A program made the position numbers and the translations under genes. Below the pieces are notes generated by a model. The model did not search any database and had not been told where the DNA came from. It was given only the letters and a program-made list of their open reading frames with translations. From CAYRJD01 sp965212125 (GTDB lineage Bacteria; Actinomycetota; Acidimicrobiia; Acidimicrobiales; Poriferisodalaceae), in contig OZ243045.1 in NCBI GenBank assembly GCA_965212125.1, positions 1,302,001 through 1,366,000 on the forward strand: a stretch of DNA of 64,000 nucleotides, given 5' to 3'. Positions 16,109-24,838 of the stretch are shown in pieces. Position 1 is the stretch's first letter. Each line of letters begins with the position of its first letter.

Positions 16109-16858
16109 CTAGCGCAGCAACTGCGCGGGGGTGTCGGAGCCGTGGTGGAGCCACTCCCACAGGTGCGAGCTGTCGTTGTAGCGCCGCATTATCCAGTCGC
16201 CCTCGGTGCGGACAACCTGGCTGATCGCGCAGTTGTCTGAGCCGCCGAAAGCAAACGGAGACGACCCGGTGATGTGCGCCAGCAGCGCAGCGATCACGCC
16301 GCCGTGAACGGTGCAAAGCACTAGCTGACCGACGTGGCGATCGGCAACGGCATTCAGCGCATTGATGCAGCGCTCCGTCAGCGCATCGTTCGACTCCGCC
16401 CCCGGGATCACATCCCAGCGCTGCTCCTCGCGCACTCGCTCATACAGCGGATGCCCCTGCGCCGCATGCATGCGGATGAGCCCGCCGTCCCACTCCCCTA
16501 GCTCCACCTCTCGCAGGTCGGCCTCCACCATCGGCTCCAACCCAAGCGCCGACACCAGCGGAGCGGCAGTTTGATGGGTGCGCTGCAGCGTGGTCACGTA
16601 GATCGCATCGATCATCTCGGTCGCCAGGCGCTCGGCGGTTAGCTGCGCCTGCTGAAAGCCGACATCGGACAGCGGCGGATCGCCCTGACCGTCCAGCATC
16701 GGAAACTCACTGCCGGGGGTGTACGGCGCAGTTGCCCCATGGCGCAGCAGCATTATTTCCGTGGCGTGCGGCAGTCGCTGCCAGCGGGTCTGCTTGAACT
16801 GCTGCGGCTGCTCAGGGGCGGGAGTTTCGGATTCGGTTTCGGTTGAGGGCTGATTCAC
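16109..16858 (-). CDS. Histidine phosphatase family protein
   Basis: Phosphoglycerate-mutase-like phosphatase. 249 residues with GTG start. Catalytic LLRHGATAPY (about residues 38-47) contains the phospho-accepting His; second His in CTVHGGVIAALL; the acidic proton donor in DLREVELGEWDGG. The N-terminal 30 residues are Pro/Glu/Gln-rich and probably disordered. Located between the restriction-modification island and amtB. Substrate unknown; the family covers metabolic phosphatases, cobalamin phosphatases and regulators. Confidence 0.88.
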   Translation of the reverse strand: MNQPSTETESETPAPEQPQQFKQTRWQRLPHATEIMLLRHGATAPYTPGSEFPMLDGQGDPPLSDVGFQQAQLTAERLATEMIDAIYVTTLQRTHQTAAPLVSALGLEPMVEADLREVELGEWDGGLIRMHAAQGHPLYERVREEQRWDVIPGAESNDALTERCINALNAVADRHVGQLVLCTVHGGVIAALLAHITGSSPFAFGGSDNCAISQVVRTEGDWIMRRYNDSSHLWEWLHHGSDTPAQLLR

Positions 16859-16887
16859 AGGTTGGTTACGCCGATGGTGGTGTCGGG

Positions 16888-18168
16888 TTAGGCCTGCGGC
16901 GGTGCGGCCGGTGGCGGCGGTGTTGATGGCGCTGCCGCGGGTAGTGCTTCGTTTGCCGGCTGTTGCTGCTCAATCTGGTACGCCGCCTCGCCGTGATCGC
17001 TCACGTCAATCCCGGACATCTCAACCTCACGTGAGACACGCAAGCCCATCACAATGTCCAACACCTTTGCGATGATGTAGGTGGCGACAAATGAAAACAC
17101 CGCCACAACCGCAATCGACAAGAACTGGTTCCAAAGCAAGATGCCTCCACCAAACAAAATGCCGTCTATGAAATCTCCACCCGGTACCGCCGTGGCGTCG
17201 GCGAGCAGGCCGATCAGTATTCCGCCGAGGGCACCGCCGACGAAGTGAATGCCGACCACGTCCAGGCTGTCGTCAATTCGGAAGCGGAACTTGGCTTCGA
17301 TGGCGAAGTAGCAGACGACGCCAGCCGCCAAGCCGAACACCAGCGAGTGCATCGTTCCGACGAAACCAGCCGCCGGGGTGATCGCCACTAGCGCCGCCAC
17401 GATGCCGGAGGAGATGCCGATGGCGGTTACTCGCTTGGTTCGCATGTATTCCATGATGACCCAGCCGACCATTCCGGCTGCTCCGGCTAGGAAGGTGTTT
17501 ACGAACGCCTGCGTGGCTAGTCCGTTGGCGGACAGCGCTGAGCCAGCGTTGAACCCGAACCAGCCGAACCACAAGATGCCCGCGCCTAGCACCACCATGG
17601 GGACGTTGTGTGGGACGTGCTTGTTTTCGGGCCAGCCAGCGCGCTTGCCGACCACCAGCGCCAGCGCCAGTGCGGCTGCTCCCGCATTGACGTGGATGGC
17701 GGTGCCGCCAGCGAAGTCGTGCGCTGGGAGATTACTGATCCAGCCCTCACCGCCGTAAATCCAAAACACGACGGGTGCGTAGACCAGCAAAGACCACACC
17801 GGCACGAAGATCATCCACGCCGAAAACTTCATTCGGTCGGCGACGGCGCCGGAGATCAGGGCTGGCGTGATGGCTGCGAAGGTGGTCAGGAAGGCGAACG
17901 TGGCAAGCCCTTCGGCGTCGTTGATGCCCTTCAGGCCGACTAGTTCAAAGTTGCCGATGAACCAGAGGCTGCTGTCGCCGGTTGAGAGGCTGTAGCCGAT
18001 CAGCACCCACAAAATCGGCACAATTCCCAGGCACCACATGTTCATGTTCAACATGTTGAGGGCGTTCTTCGACCGCACCATGCCGCCGTAGAACATGGAG
18101 AGGCCGGGCACCATAAACAGCACCAGGGCTGCTGAGATCAGTATCCAAGCGATATCACCGTTGTCCAT
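16888..18168 (-). CDS. amt: Ammonium transporter (Amt family)
   Basis: Trimeric ammonia/ammonium channel of the inner membrane. 426 residues, eleven predicted helices. Seen: ALVLFMVPGLSMFYGGMVRSKN, the first pore His in TAIHVNAGAAAL, the second in VVGIHFVGGALGG, and GAGILWFGWFGFNAGSAL. The C-terminus carries a Gln then Pro/Ala-rich tail of about 25 residues beyond the usual cytoplasmic tail (SDHGEAAYQ). ATG with AAGGAA upstream. No glnB/glnK gene adjoins it, unlike many bacteria. Confidence 0.96.
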   Translation of the reverse strand: MDNGDIAWILISAALVLFMVPGLSMFYGGMVRSKNALNMLNMNMWCLGIVPILWVLIGYSLSTGDSSLWFIGNFELVGLKGINDAEGLATFAFLTTFAAITPALISGAVADRMKFSAWMIFVPVWSLLVYAPVVFWIYGGEGWISNLPAHDFAGGTAIHVNAGAAALALALVVGKRAGWPENKHVPHNVPMVVLGAGILWFGWFGFNAGSALSANGLATQAFVNTFLAGAAGMVGWVIMEYMRTKRVTAIGISSGIVAALVAITPAAGFVGTMHSLVFGLAAGVVCYFAIEAKFRFRIDDSLDVVGIHFVGGALGGILIGLLADATAVPGGDFIDGILFGGGILLWNQFLSIAVVAVFSFVATYIIAKVLDIVMGLRVSREVEMSGIDVSDHGEAAYQIEQQQPANEALPAAAPSTPPPPAAPPQA

Positions 18169-18277
18169 ATTTATTCCTTACTTATTGCTTTCTATTTGTT
18201 TTTGTTTTTGTTTGCGGTTGCTGTTGTTGTTCGCGGTTGGTCGTGGTCGCCCGCAGCCGCAGTCGGGGCGCAGCCCG

Positions 18278-19483
18278 TCAAACATCATCGAGGGCTGATT
18301 GTAGATCGGCGACCAGGTCGCTAGCAGACTCAATCCCCACCGACAGCCGCAACAGGTCGGTCGGAACTTCTAGGTCGGACCCCTCAGCGGAGGCGTGAGT
18401 CATCGCTCCGGGATGTTCGATCAGCGACTCGACCGCCCCCAGCGACTCCGCCAGCGTGAACACCTTCGTGCTCTCCGCCACCTTTTGCGCCGCCGCCGCA
18501 CCGGCCTTGAGCGTGAAAGAAACCATCCCGCCGAAGCCGCTCATCTGTTTGGCGGCGATGTCGTGTCCGGTGTGGTCGGCAAGGCCGGGATACAGCACAC
18601 GCCCGACGGCTGGGTGCTGCGTCAGCATGTCAACTATTGCCTGGGCGTTTTCGCAGTGGCGCTCCATTCGCACCGCCAGCGTTTTGACGCCACGCAAAAG
18701 CATGTAGCAGTCGAACGGGCCGGGCACTGCGCCGGCTGCGTTTTGGATGAACGCCAGATGTTGCGCCAGTTCGTCGTTGTTGGTGGCGACAAATCCGCCG
18801 ACCACGTCGCTGTGCCCGCCTATGTATTTGGTCGTCGAATGAACCACTGCGTCTGCGCCCAGCGTCAGCGGTTGCTGCAGGTATGGGCTGGCGAAAGTGT
18901 TGTCGACTATCACTATCCCGCCTAGCTCGTGGGTGATCTCACAAATGGCGGCAATGTCGAAAACGCTCACCAGCGGGTTGGTCGGAGTTTCAAGCCACAC
19001 CAGGCGGGTCTCCGGCGTCCAGGTGTCCCGCAGTTTTTCGGGTGCCGTTAGATCGACTGCGGAGCTTTCCACGCCTTGGCCGCGGTGGATCACGTCGATG
19101 AGGCGGAATGTGCCGCCGTAGGCGTCGTCGCCTAGCAGCAGTCCGTCGCCCGGATGCAGGTGGCGCAGCAGTGCGTCTTCGGCGGCGAGGCCGCTGGCGA
19201 AGGCGAAACCGTGGTCGGCTTTTTCGAGGGAGGCGACGCAGGCTTCGTAGGCGTGGCGGGTTTGGTTGCCGGTGCGGCCGTATTCGTAGCCGTGGCGGGG
19301 GTGGCCCACTGCTTCTTGTGCGAAGGTGCTGGCCAGGGTGATCGGGACTACGACTGCTCCGGTGTAGGGGTCGTGCGGCTGGCCGGCACGGATGGCGCGG
19401 GTTTCGAAGCCGTATTCGTCTGGATTTTCAAACCCTGATTTCAGAGGGTCGCCGCCGGGTCGCTGTGTGTCTTCGTCGGTCAT
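18278..19483 (-). CDS. Cystathionine gamma-synthase or gamma-lyase (Cys/Met metabolism PLP enzyme)
   Basis: PLP enzyme of transsulfuration. 401 residues from ATG 19483 (MTDEDTQRP); the longer frame to 19651 is Pro/Ala-rich antisense-like sequence over the CBS 3' end and is rejected. Seen: FETRAIRAGQPHDPYTGAVV, YEYGRTGNQTRHAYE, the PLP aspartate in VIVDNTFASPYLQQP, the Schiff-base lysine in VHSTTKYIGGHSDVVGG, and LAESLGAVESLIEHPGAMTH. Its position 40 bp after cystathionine beta-synthase favours gamma-lyase (reverse transsulfuration), but synthase cannot be excluded by sequence reading. Confidence 0.9.
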   Translation of the reverse strand: MTDEDTQRPGGDPLKSGFENPDEYGFETRAIRAGQPHDPYTGAVVVPITLASTFAQEAVGHPRHGYEYGRTGNQTRHAYEACVASLEKADHGFAFASGLAAEDALLRHLHPGDGLLLGDDAYGGTFRLIDVIHRGQGVESSAVDLTAPEKLRDTWTPETRLVWLETPTNPLVSVFDIAAICEITHELGGIVIVDNTFASPYLQQPLTLGADAVVHSTTKYIGGHSDVVGGFVATNNDELAQHLAFIQNAAGAVPGPFDCYMLLRGVKTLAVRMERHCENAQAIVDMLTQHPAVGRVLYPGLADHTGHDIAAKQMSGFGGMVSFTLKAGAAAAQKVAESTKVFTLAESLGAVESLIEHPGAMTHASAEGSDLEVPTDLLRLSVGIESASDLVADLQSALDDV

Positions 19484-19523
19484 GATTTTTGCCTTTGGTT
19501 TGGTGGGTGAGGGGTGGCTTGGT

Positions 19524-20990
19524 TTAGCCAGTGCCGGTGCTGGCAGTGCCAGTGCCGCTAGCGCGAGCGGCAGCGGCTTCACGATTGAGCGTCGCCACCG
19601 GTCGGCCTTGGCTGAAGAGAACGACTGCGCTGACGACGGGCTGTGTATCAAGCAGCTGTGCAGCTCGCTCGGGCGGTTCGCCTATTCCCACTTGCGGGAG
19701 CTTCGGCTCTAGCACCTCAGAGATCTGCTGTCCAGCCGCATTTTCGTCAAGTTTCACAAGCTCGGCAAGCCCGCCTAGCGATACCGAGCCGATGATTTCC
19801 GCGGCGGCTACCGGCATCTCTCCTTTGGCGACGGGGATGGCTTCTAGGTTGTTGGCCCGCATTGCTTCGATCGCCTCGGCCGCCGTGTTGGAAGGGTTCA
19901 CGTAGATGAACGTGGTGTCGGGCGGACTTGCACTCGGCTCGCTCCCACTACCGCTGCCGCTGCCAGCCGCCGCAATGTCAAATCCCATCGACCCCATCCA
20001 GCCGTCATCAAAAACATTGCTCAGATAGCCACGACCCGAATCGGGAATCAGCGTCACCACCAAGTCATTTTCGGTCAGCTCGCTCGCCACCTGCAAGGCG
20101 CCGTACACCGCAGTCCCGCCAGAGCCGCCGATCAGCAATCCCTCACGACGGGTAACACGGCGAGCCATCTCAAACGACTGCGCATCGGTGACCGGCAGCA
20201 CCCGGTCAACCACCGACGTGTCATAGGTCGTCGGCCAAAAATCCTCGCCGATGCCTTCCACCAAATACGGCCTGCCGTCGCCGCCCGAATACACCGACGC
20301 ATCCGGGTCGGCAACTACCACCTGCACCTGCGGATTCTGCTCCTTCAGATAGCGACCCGCCCCGCTGATGGTGCCGCCCGTGCCCGCCCCGGCAACGAAG
20401 TGCGTGATGCGCCCCTGCGTCTGCTCCCAGATTTCGGGGCCGGTGCTTTGGTAGTGCGCCTGCGGGTTGATCGGGTTGTGGTACTGGCTGGGGCCGAATG
20501 CGTTGGGCGTCTCCTCTAGCAGGCGCTTTGCGGTCGAGTAATAGGAGCGGGGGTCTTCGGGCGCAACCGCCACCGGGCAGACCACCACCTCGGCTCCGTA
20601 TGCGGTCAGCTGGGCGACCTTTTCGGGCGCCACCTTGCTGGTCAGCACGAACACGCACTTGTAGCCACGCTGGGCGGCGACCACCGCCAGCCCCACGCCG
20701 GTGTTGCCGGAGGTCGGCTCGATGATTGTTGCGCCGGGTGTTAGCTGGCCGTCTTTCTCGGCGGCTTCGATCATGGCCAGCGCGGGGCGATCCTTGACGC
20801 TGCCGCCGGGGTTGTGGGTTTCGAGCTTGGCTGCCACCGGGCACGCCAGGTTCAGGTCGGCTGCGACCTTGCTCAGCAGCACCATCGGCGTGTTGCCGAT
20901 GAGGTCTAAGACTGACTTTGCGATTGCGGCGGCAGGCGTGGCGGTGCTGGAACTGGCGGCGGCGGGCGCACTCGTGTCGGGGTCTGGCAA
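19524..20990 (-). CDS. Cystathionine beta-synthase
   Basis: PLP enzyme condensing homocysteine with serine. 488 residues: catalytic fold II domain (about 25-340) then a pair of CBS regulatory modules (about 360-465). Seen: DLIGNTPMVLL, GGSVKDRPALAMIE with the Schiff-base lysine, EPTSGNTGVGLAVVAA, GAGTGGTISGAGRYLKEQNP, and GGSGGTAVYGAL. TTG start in a weak context after an Ala/Ser/Thr-rich N-terminus. The C-terminus ends in a Gly/Thr/Ala/Ser simple-sequence run. Followed 40 bp later by its pathway partner, so the two probably convert homocysteine to cysteine. Confidence 0.93.
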   Translation of the reverse strand: MPDPDTSAPAAASSSTATPAAAIAKSVLDLIGNTPMVLLSKVAADLNLACPVAAKLETHNPGGSVKDRPALAMIEAAEKDGQLTPGATIIEPTSGNTGVGLAVVAAQRGYKCVFVLTSKVAPEKVAQLTAYGAEVVVCPVAVAPEDPRSYYSTAKRLLEETPNAFGPSQYHNPINPQAHYQSTGPEIWEQTQGRITHFVAGAGTGGTISGAGRYLKEQNPQVQVVVADPDASVYSGGDGRPYLVEGIGEDFWPTTYDTSVVDRVLPVTDAQSFEMARRVTRREGLLIGGSGGTAVYGALQVASELTENDLVVTLIPDSGRGYLSNVFDDGWMGSMGFDIAAAGSGSGSGSEPSASPPDTTFIYVNPSNTAAEAIEAMRANNLEAIPVAKGEMPVAAAEIIGSVSLGGLAELVKLDENAAGQQISEVLEPKLPQVGIGEPPERAAQLLDTQPVVSAVVLFSQGRPVATLNREAAAARASGTGTASTGTG

Positions 20991-21040
20991 ACGGGTTGGG
21001 TTCCTACGGGCTTGGTCGGCGGCTGGCGGTCGGCTCGGCG

Positions 21041-21068
21041 GGCTACTTCTGCGGGGCTACTTCTGCGG
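21041..21068. repeat. Perfect 14-bp tandem duplication at the oxidoreductase stop
   Basis: ggctacttctgcgg at 21041-21054 and 21055-21068. The second copy contains the stop of the indolepyruvate oxidoreductase gene (cta at 21057-21059); the first repeats it 14 bp downstream. Confidence 0.85.
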
Positions 21069-24000
21069 AACTAGCTCAGCCGCACGCTCACGGAAGCGCT
21101 CAATGTTGGCTTCCTTGATCGCCTCATAGCCACGCACCATGTCGGGCAGCTGCGCCACCTCCACCGCAGTGTCGTAGTTGTCGGGCGACAGGTTCGCAAT
21201 GCTTCGCTCCACCAGATCGCGGTACTCGCCAATCAGCGCACGCTCCATCTTGCGATGCTTGGTGCGACCGAACGGATCAAGCGGACTGCCACGCAGACGC
21301 CTCATCGCCGCCAGCGCAATAAACGCCGCCTCGCCAGTCTTGCTCAGCCCCATCTTTTTCTTCATGCCCATGCGGCGCAGCGCCGGCGGGTGCAGCTTGT
21401 AGGTGACCTTGGTCTTGTCGCCGAACTGCGCCTTGATGCTCTTGCGCAATTCCGGCGAGCGGTGCAGGCGCGCCACCTCATACTCGTCCTTGTACGCCAT
21501 CAGCTTGTAGAGGTAGCGAGCCACCGCCTCGCTCAGTGCCGTCTCACCGGCCGGGCCGGCAGCCAACTCACGCTGGCGAACCTGCGCCACGAACTCGGCA
21601 TAGGTGTCGGCGTAGCTGGCGTTTTGGTAGTCGACCAGGTCCGGCACTCGCACCTTCAGCAGGTGCTCAAGCTCCGGCGAAGGCTGCTCTATTTGGTCAA
21701 TCAGTTTTTGCTCGCTCTTGGTCGGGCGCTTGGACTGCTCGCGGTTTAGCTCGCCGATACGTTTGCTGGTGAGGCTTTCCAGGAACTCTGGGTTGAGGGC
21801 GATCTTGCGACCGACGCGGAACGCCGCCAGGTTGGTGTCAACGGAGACGCCGTTTAGCTCGATCGCTCGTTCGATGGCACCCGCGCTGATCGGCACGACG
21901 CCGGCCTGATACGCCGCACCAAGCACCATCACGTTGGCGGGGATGTGCGAGCGGAAAAGGTTGTCCGCCAATGTCCCAGCGTCGAAGTAAACATTGCGCA
22001 TGGGAGAGGAGGCGTTGTCTATAGAGCTTTGAAATTCAGTCCATTCGGGGAAATTTGATGCCACGTCGCCGCGCACCATCGCTCCGGTGGGAACCTTGCT
22101 AGACGACACGACCGCGACTGTGCGATCGGGACTGGCCTTGGAGAGGTTGGCGGGGTTGGTGCCGCTTAGCAGGTCGAACACCAGGTAGGCGTCCGCTTCG
22201 CCGGCACCGATCTTTGAGCCCTCTTCGCTCGTGCCGATGCCGTTGGTGCTGCCAGCGTCGGCTGAGCCAGCGTGGCGGATCTTCAGATTCGACACCACCG
22301 GGCCGCCCTTTTGCGCCAAACCAGTTTGGTCTAGCGCTATGGCTTGCTTGCCGTCCAGCAGAGCCGCAGTTGCTAGCAGCTGGTTGACGGTGACCACACC
22401 AGTTCCACCGATACCCATCATCAAAATGTTGCCCTCGTCAATGCGATCGGGCTCTGGGAGATCCTTGAGCTCAGCGTCGGCGATGGCATCCATAGCACTA
22501 GAGCCATCTGCTGCGCTGGCAGTCTTTACCTTGCCGTCGGGGATCACTTCAATGAAGGCTGGGCAGTCGCCGTCCAGGCAGGTGTAATCCTTGTTGCAAG
22601 ACGACTGGTGAATCTGGGTCTTTCTGCCGAACTCGGTTTCGACCGGTTGCACGCTTAGGCAGCTTGATTTTTCACCGCAGTCGCCGCAGCCCTCGCACAC
22701 GGCTTCGTTTATGAACACCCGCATTGGCGGCTCTGCCACCTTGCCACGCTTGCGGTCGCGCCGCAGCTCGGCCGCACACGGCTGGTCATAGATCAGCACC
22801 GTGCAGCCTTCTGTGTCGCGCAGTATCACCTGTGCTTCGTCCATCCGGTCGCGATGCCAGATGTCTGTGTCGGGTGCGAACTTGGCATCGCTTGGATATT
22901 TGTTCAGGTCGTGGGTTAGCACCATCACCTTCGCCACGCCCTCAGCGTGAAGCGAACGGGTCAGCGCTGGCACTTCCATGGCGCCGTCAATGTCTTGGCC
23001 GCCGGTCATGGCGACCGCTGCGTTGTAAAGGATCTTGAACGTGATGTTCGTGTCTGCCGCTACCGCCTGGCGCACCGCCAGCGATCCGGAGTGGTGGAAG
23101 GTTCCGTCGCCCATGTTTTGGAAGCGATGATCCATCGTTACGAACGGTGCCGCGCCGACCCATTGCACGCCTTCGGCACCCATTTGGGTGAGGCCGCGCA
23201 CGTTGCGGGTGGGCGTCATCGCTGCCATGCCGTGACAGCCGATGCCGCCGCCAGCTTCGGAGCCTTCGGGCACCCAGGTGGATCGGTTGTGCGGGCAGCC
23301 CGAGCAAAACGACGGAGTGCGGTTCAGCGATTTGTTGTCAACGGTGGGGTTGGCGGTGAGGTTGATTGTTGGTGCGCCCGTGTCGCCGGCCGCTCCACTG
23401 CCAGCCATTGCGCCGCTGCTGGCTTCGGTCGGGCTAGACGAGCGCACTGCATCGGAGCCAAGCCGATCCACCAAGAAGGGTCGCAGCTTGAGCGCGACCA
23501 GGTCGGCGTCCATCTCGCCGTGGCCGGGGAACCAGAACCCGCCGGCGCCATCACGCTTGCCGAGCACCTCCGGGGTGTTGGCGGTGCCGTAAAGAACCTC
23601 ACGCACCAAGGTCTCAATAATTGAGCGCTTTTCTTCGATCACCACGATCGTGTCAAGGCCTTTGGAGAAGTTGCGCACGCCGTGCGGCTCCAGCGGCCAC
23701 ACCACCGCTGGCTTGAAGATGCGAATGCCGCGCTGTCGCAGCTGCTCGGTGTCCAAACCAAGCTGGTCCAGCGCCTCGCGCACGTCGTAATAGGTCTTGC
23801 CCGCCGCGATGATGCCGATTTTGGCGTCGGCGGTTGGCACGGTTTGGCGGTTCAGCTCGTTGTGTCGCACGAAAGCGTCGACCGCTTCCATGCGACCCTC
23901 GTGGATCTCCAACTCCATGCGCACCGCATTCGGCCCGAACAAACCGTCTTCTTGGGTGTGATGCCACGGCTGGCCGTTCCAGGCGAAATCGGGTCGTTGC

Positions 24001-24662
24001 GGCTTGATTCGCCCGGCGCCGACCTGAACCGTCGCATAGCCGTCCGCCACGTTTGTGATGATTTTCAGCGCCGACCAAAACCCTGAGTAGCGCGAGAGCT
24101 CATAACCCCAGCGGCCGTAGTCGATGACCTCTTGGACGTTGCCCGGATACAGGATCGGCGTTTGGATGTGCATCAGCATCGGCTCTGATTCCGACGCCAG
24201 CGTGGATGATTTGGACGCCGGGTCGTCGCCCGCCACTAGCAGCACGCCGCCTTTGGGGTCAACGCCGCAGACGTTGGCGTGGCGCAGGGCGTCGCCGGAG
24301 CGGTCAACGCCGGGTGCCTTGCCGTACCACATGCCGAGCACGCCGTCGTATTTGCCATCAAAGTTTCGGTTGGCGACCTGGCTGCCCCACACCGCCGTGG
24401 CGCCTAGGTCTTCGTTGAGCGCAGGCAAAAATTGGATGTTGTTGGCGGCGAGCTCTTCGGCGTTGCCAGTCATCAGGGCGTCTATCCCGCCCAGCGGTGA
24501 GCCGCGGTAGCCCGAAACCATGGCGGCGTTGTTTAGTCCGTCGCGCTTGTCGGCTCGTAGCTGGTCTAGTAGCACTCGCAGAAGTGCTTGCACGCCTGAC
24601 ATCGCCACGCCGCCCTCTGTGCGGGTGAAGCGATCTTCAAGCTTAAATTCGACAAGTGACAT
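21057..24662 (-). CDS. Indolepyruvate:ferredoxin oxidoreductase, fused alpha-beta form
   Basis: Thiamine-dependent oxidative decarboxylase of aryl pyruvates (aromatic amino acid breakdown), passing electrons to ferredoxin. 1201 residues in a single fused chain, the form seen in aerobic bacteria. Order: N-terminal pyrimidine-binding domain (VSGYRGSPLGGIDALM), central region, TPP domain with FCSGCPHNRST and GGQDIDGAMEVPAL, an iron-sulfur-type segment CEGCGDCGEKSSC (about 665-680), and the gamma-type C-terminal domain beginning GIGGTGVVTVNQLL. ATG start. Downstream of the selenoprotein gene by 171 bp, same strand. Confidence 0.93.
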   Translation of the reverse strand: MSLVEFKLEDRFTRTEGGVAMSGVQALLRVLLDQLRADKRDGLNNAAMVSGYRGSPLGGIDALMTGNAEELAANNIQFLPALNEDLGATAVWGSQVANRNFDGKYDGVLGMWYGKAPGVDRSGDALRHANVCGVDPKGGVLLVAGDDPASKSSTLASESEPMLMHIQTPILYPGNVQEVIDYGRWGYELSRYSGFWSALKIITNVADGYATVQVGAGRIKPQRPDFAWNGQPWHHTQEDGLFGPNAVRMELEIHEGRMEAVDAFVRHNELNRQTVPTADAKIGIIAAGKTYYDVREALDQLGLDTEQLRQRGIRIFKPAVVWPLEPHGVRNFSKGLDTIVVIEEKRSIIETLVREVLYGTANTPEVLGKRDGAGGFWFPGHGEMDADLVALKLRPFLVDRLGSDAVRSSSPTEASSGAMAGSGAAGDTGAPTINLTANPTVDNKSLNRTPSFCSGCPHNRSTWVPEGSEAGGGIGCHGMAAMTPTRNVRGLTQMGAEGVQWVGAAPFVTMDHRFQNMGDGTFHHSGSLAVRQAVAADTNITFKILYNAAVAMTGGQDIDGAMEVPALTRSLHAEGVAKVMVLTHDLNKYPSDAKFAPDTDIWHRDRMDEAQVILRDTEGCTVLIYDQPCAAELRRDRKRGKVAEPPMRVFINEAVCEGCGDCGEKSSCLSVQPVETEFGRKTQIHQSSCNKDYTCLDGDCPAFIEVIPDGKVKTASAADGSSAMDAIADAELKDLPEPDRIDEGNILMMGIGGTGVVTVNQLLATAALLDGKQAIALDQTGLAQKGGPVVSNLKIRHAGSADAGSTNGIGTSEEGSKIGAGEADAYLVFDLLSGTNPANLSKASPDRTVAVVSSSKVPTGAMVRGDVASNFPEWTEFQSSIDNASSPMRNVYFDAGTLADNLFRSHIPANVMVLGAAYQAGVVPISAGAIERAIELNGVSVDTNLAAFRVGRKIALNPEFLESLTSKRIGELNREQSKRPTKSEQKLIDQIEQPSPELEHLLKVRVPDLVDYQNASYADTYAEFVAQVRQRELAAGPAGETALSEAVARYLYKLMAYKDEYEVARLHRSPELRKSIKAQFGDKTKVTYKLHPPALRRMGMKKKMGLSKTGEAAFIALAAMRRLRGSPLDPFGRTKHRKMERALIGEYRDLVERSIANLSPDNYDTAVEVAQLPDMVRGYEAIKEANIERFRERAAELVPQK

Positions 24663-24802
24663 GTGGCCCGCCCCTTCAGCCTTGGGGTTCTGCCCTGAGG
24701 TTAGTGCGGGGTGGCTGGAGTTGCCGATATGGGGGCTGGGGCTGACTGTTTTTAACTGCCAGCGCGGTCGGTCTGGCGGTTGGCTTGATGGTCGGCGCTG
24801 GT

Positions 24803-24838
24803 GGTCGGTCTAGCGATCGGTCTAGCGGTCGGTCTAGC
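24803..24838. repeat. Three 12-bp tandem units at the selenoprotein gene stop
   Basis: Units ggtcggtctagc, gatcggtctagc and ggtcggtctagc at 24803, 24815 and 24827. The last holds the stop (cta 24834-24836). Because the period is 12, the two extra TAG codons are in the same frame as the true stop. Confidence 0.85.

Noticed and set aside
16097..16131. Repeat at the histidine phosphatase stop as another TAG-anchored duplication
   Set aside because: Copies of the ctgcgcgggg type are present but the segment also reads as an imperfect inverted repeat, so it is too ambiguous to count.
18278..19651. Signal-peptide-like N-terminal extension on the cystathionine enzyme
   Set aside because: The Ala/Leu/Pro run is an alternative-frame reading of the CBS gene's simple-sequence 3' end; the ATG at 19483 gives the normal protein.
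22947..23624. 225-aa forward ORF inside the indolepyruvate oxidoreductase gene
   Set aside because: Antisense to clear conserved TPP-domain sequence; no recognisable content.
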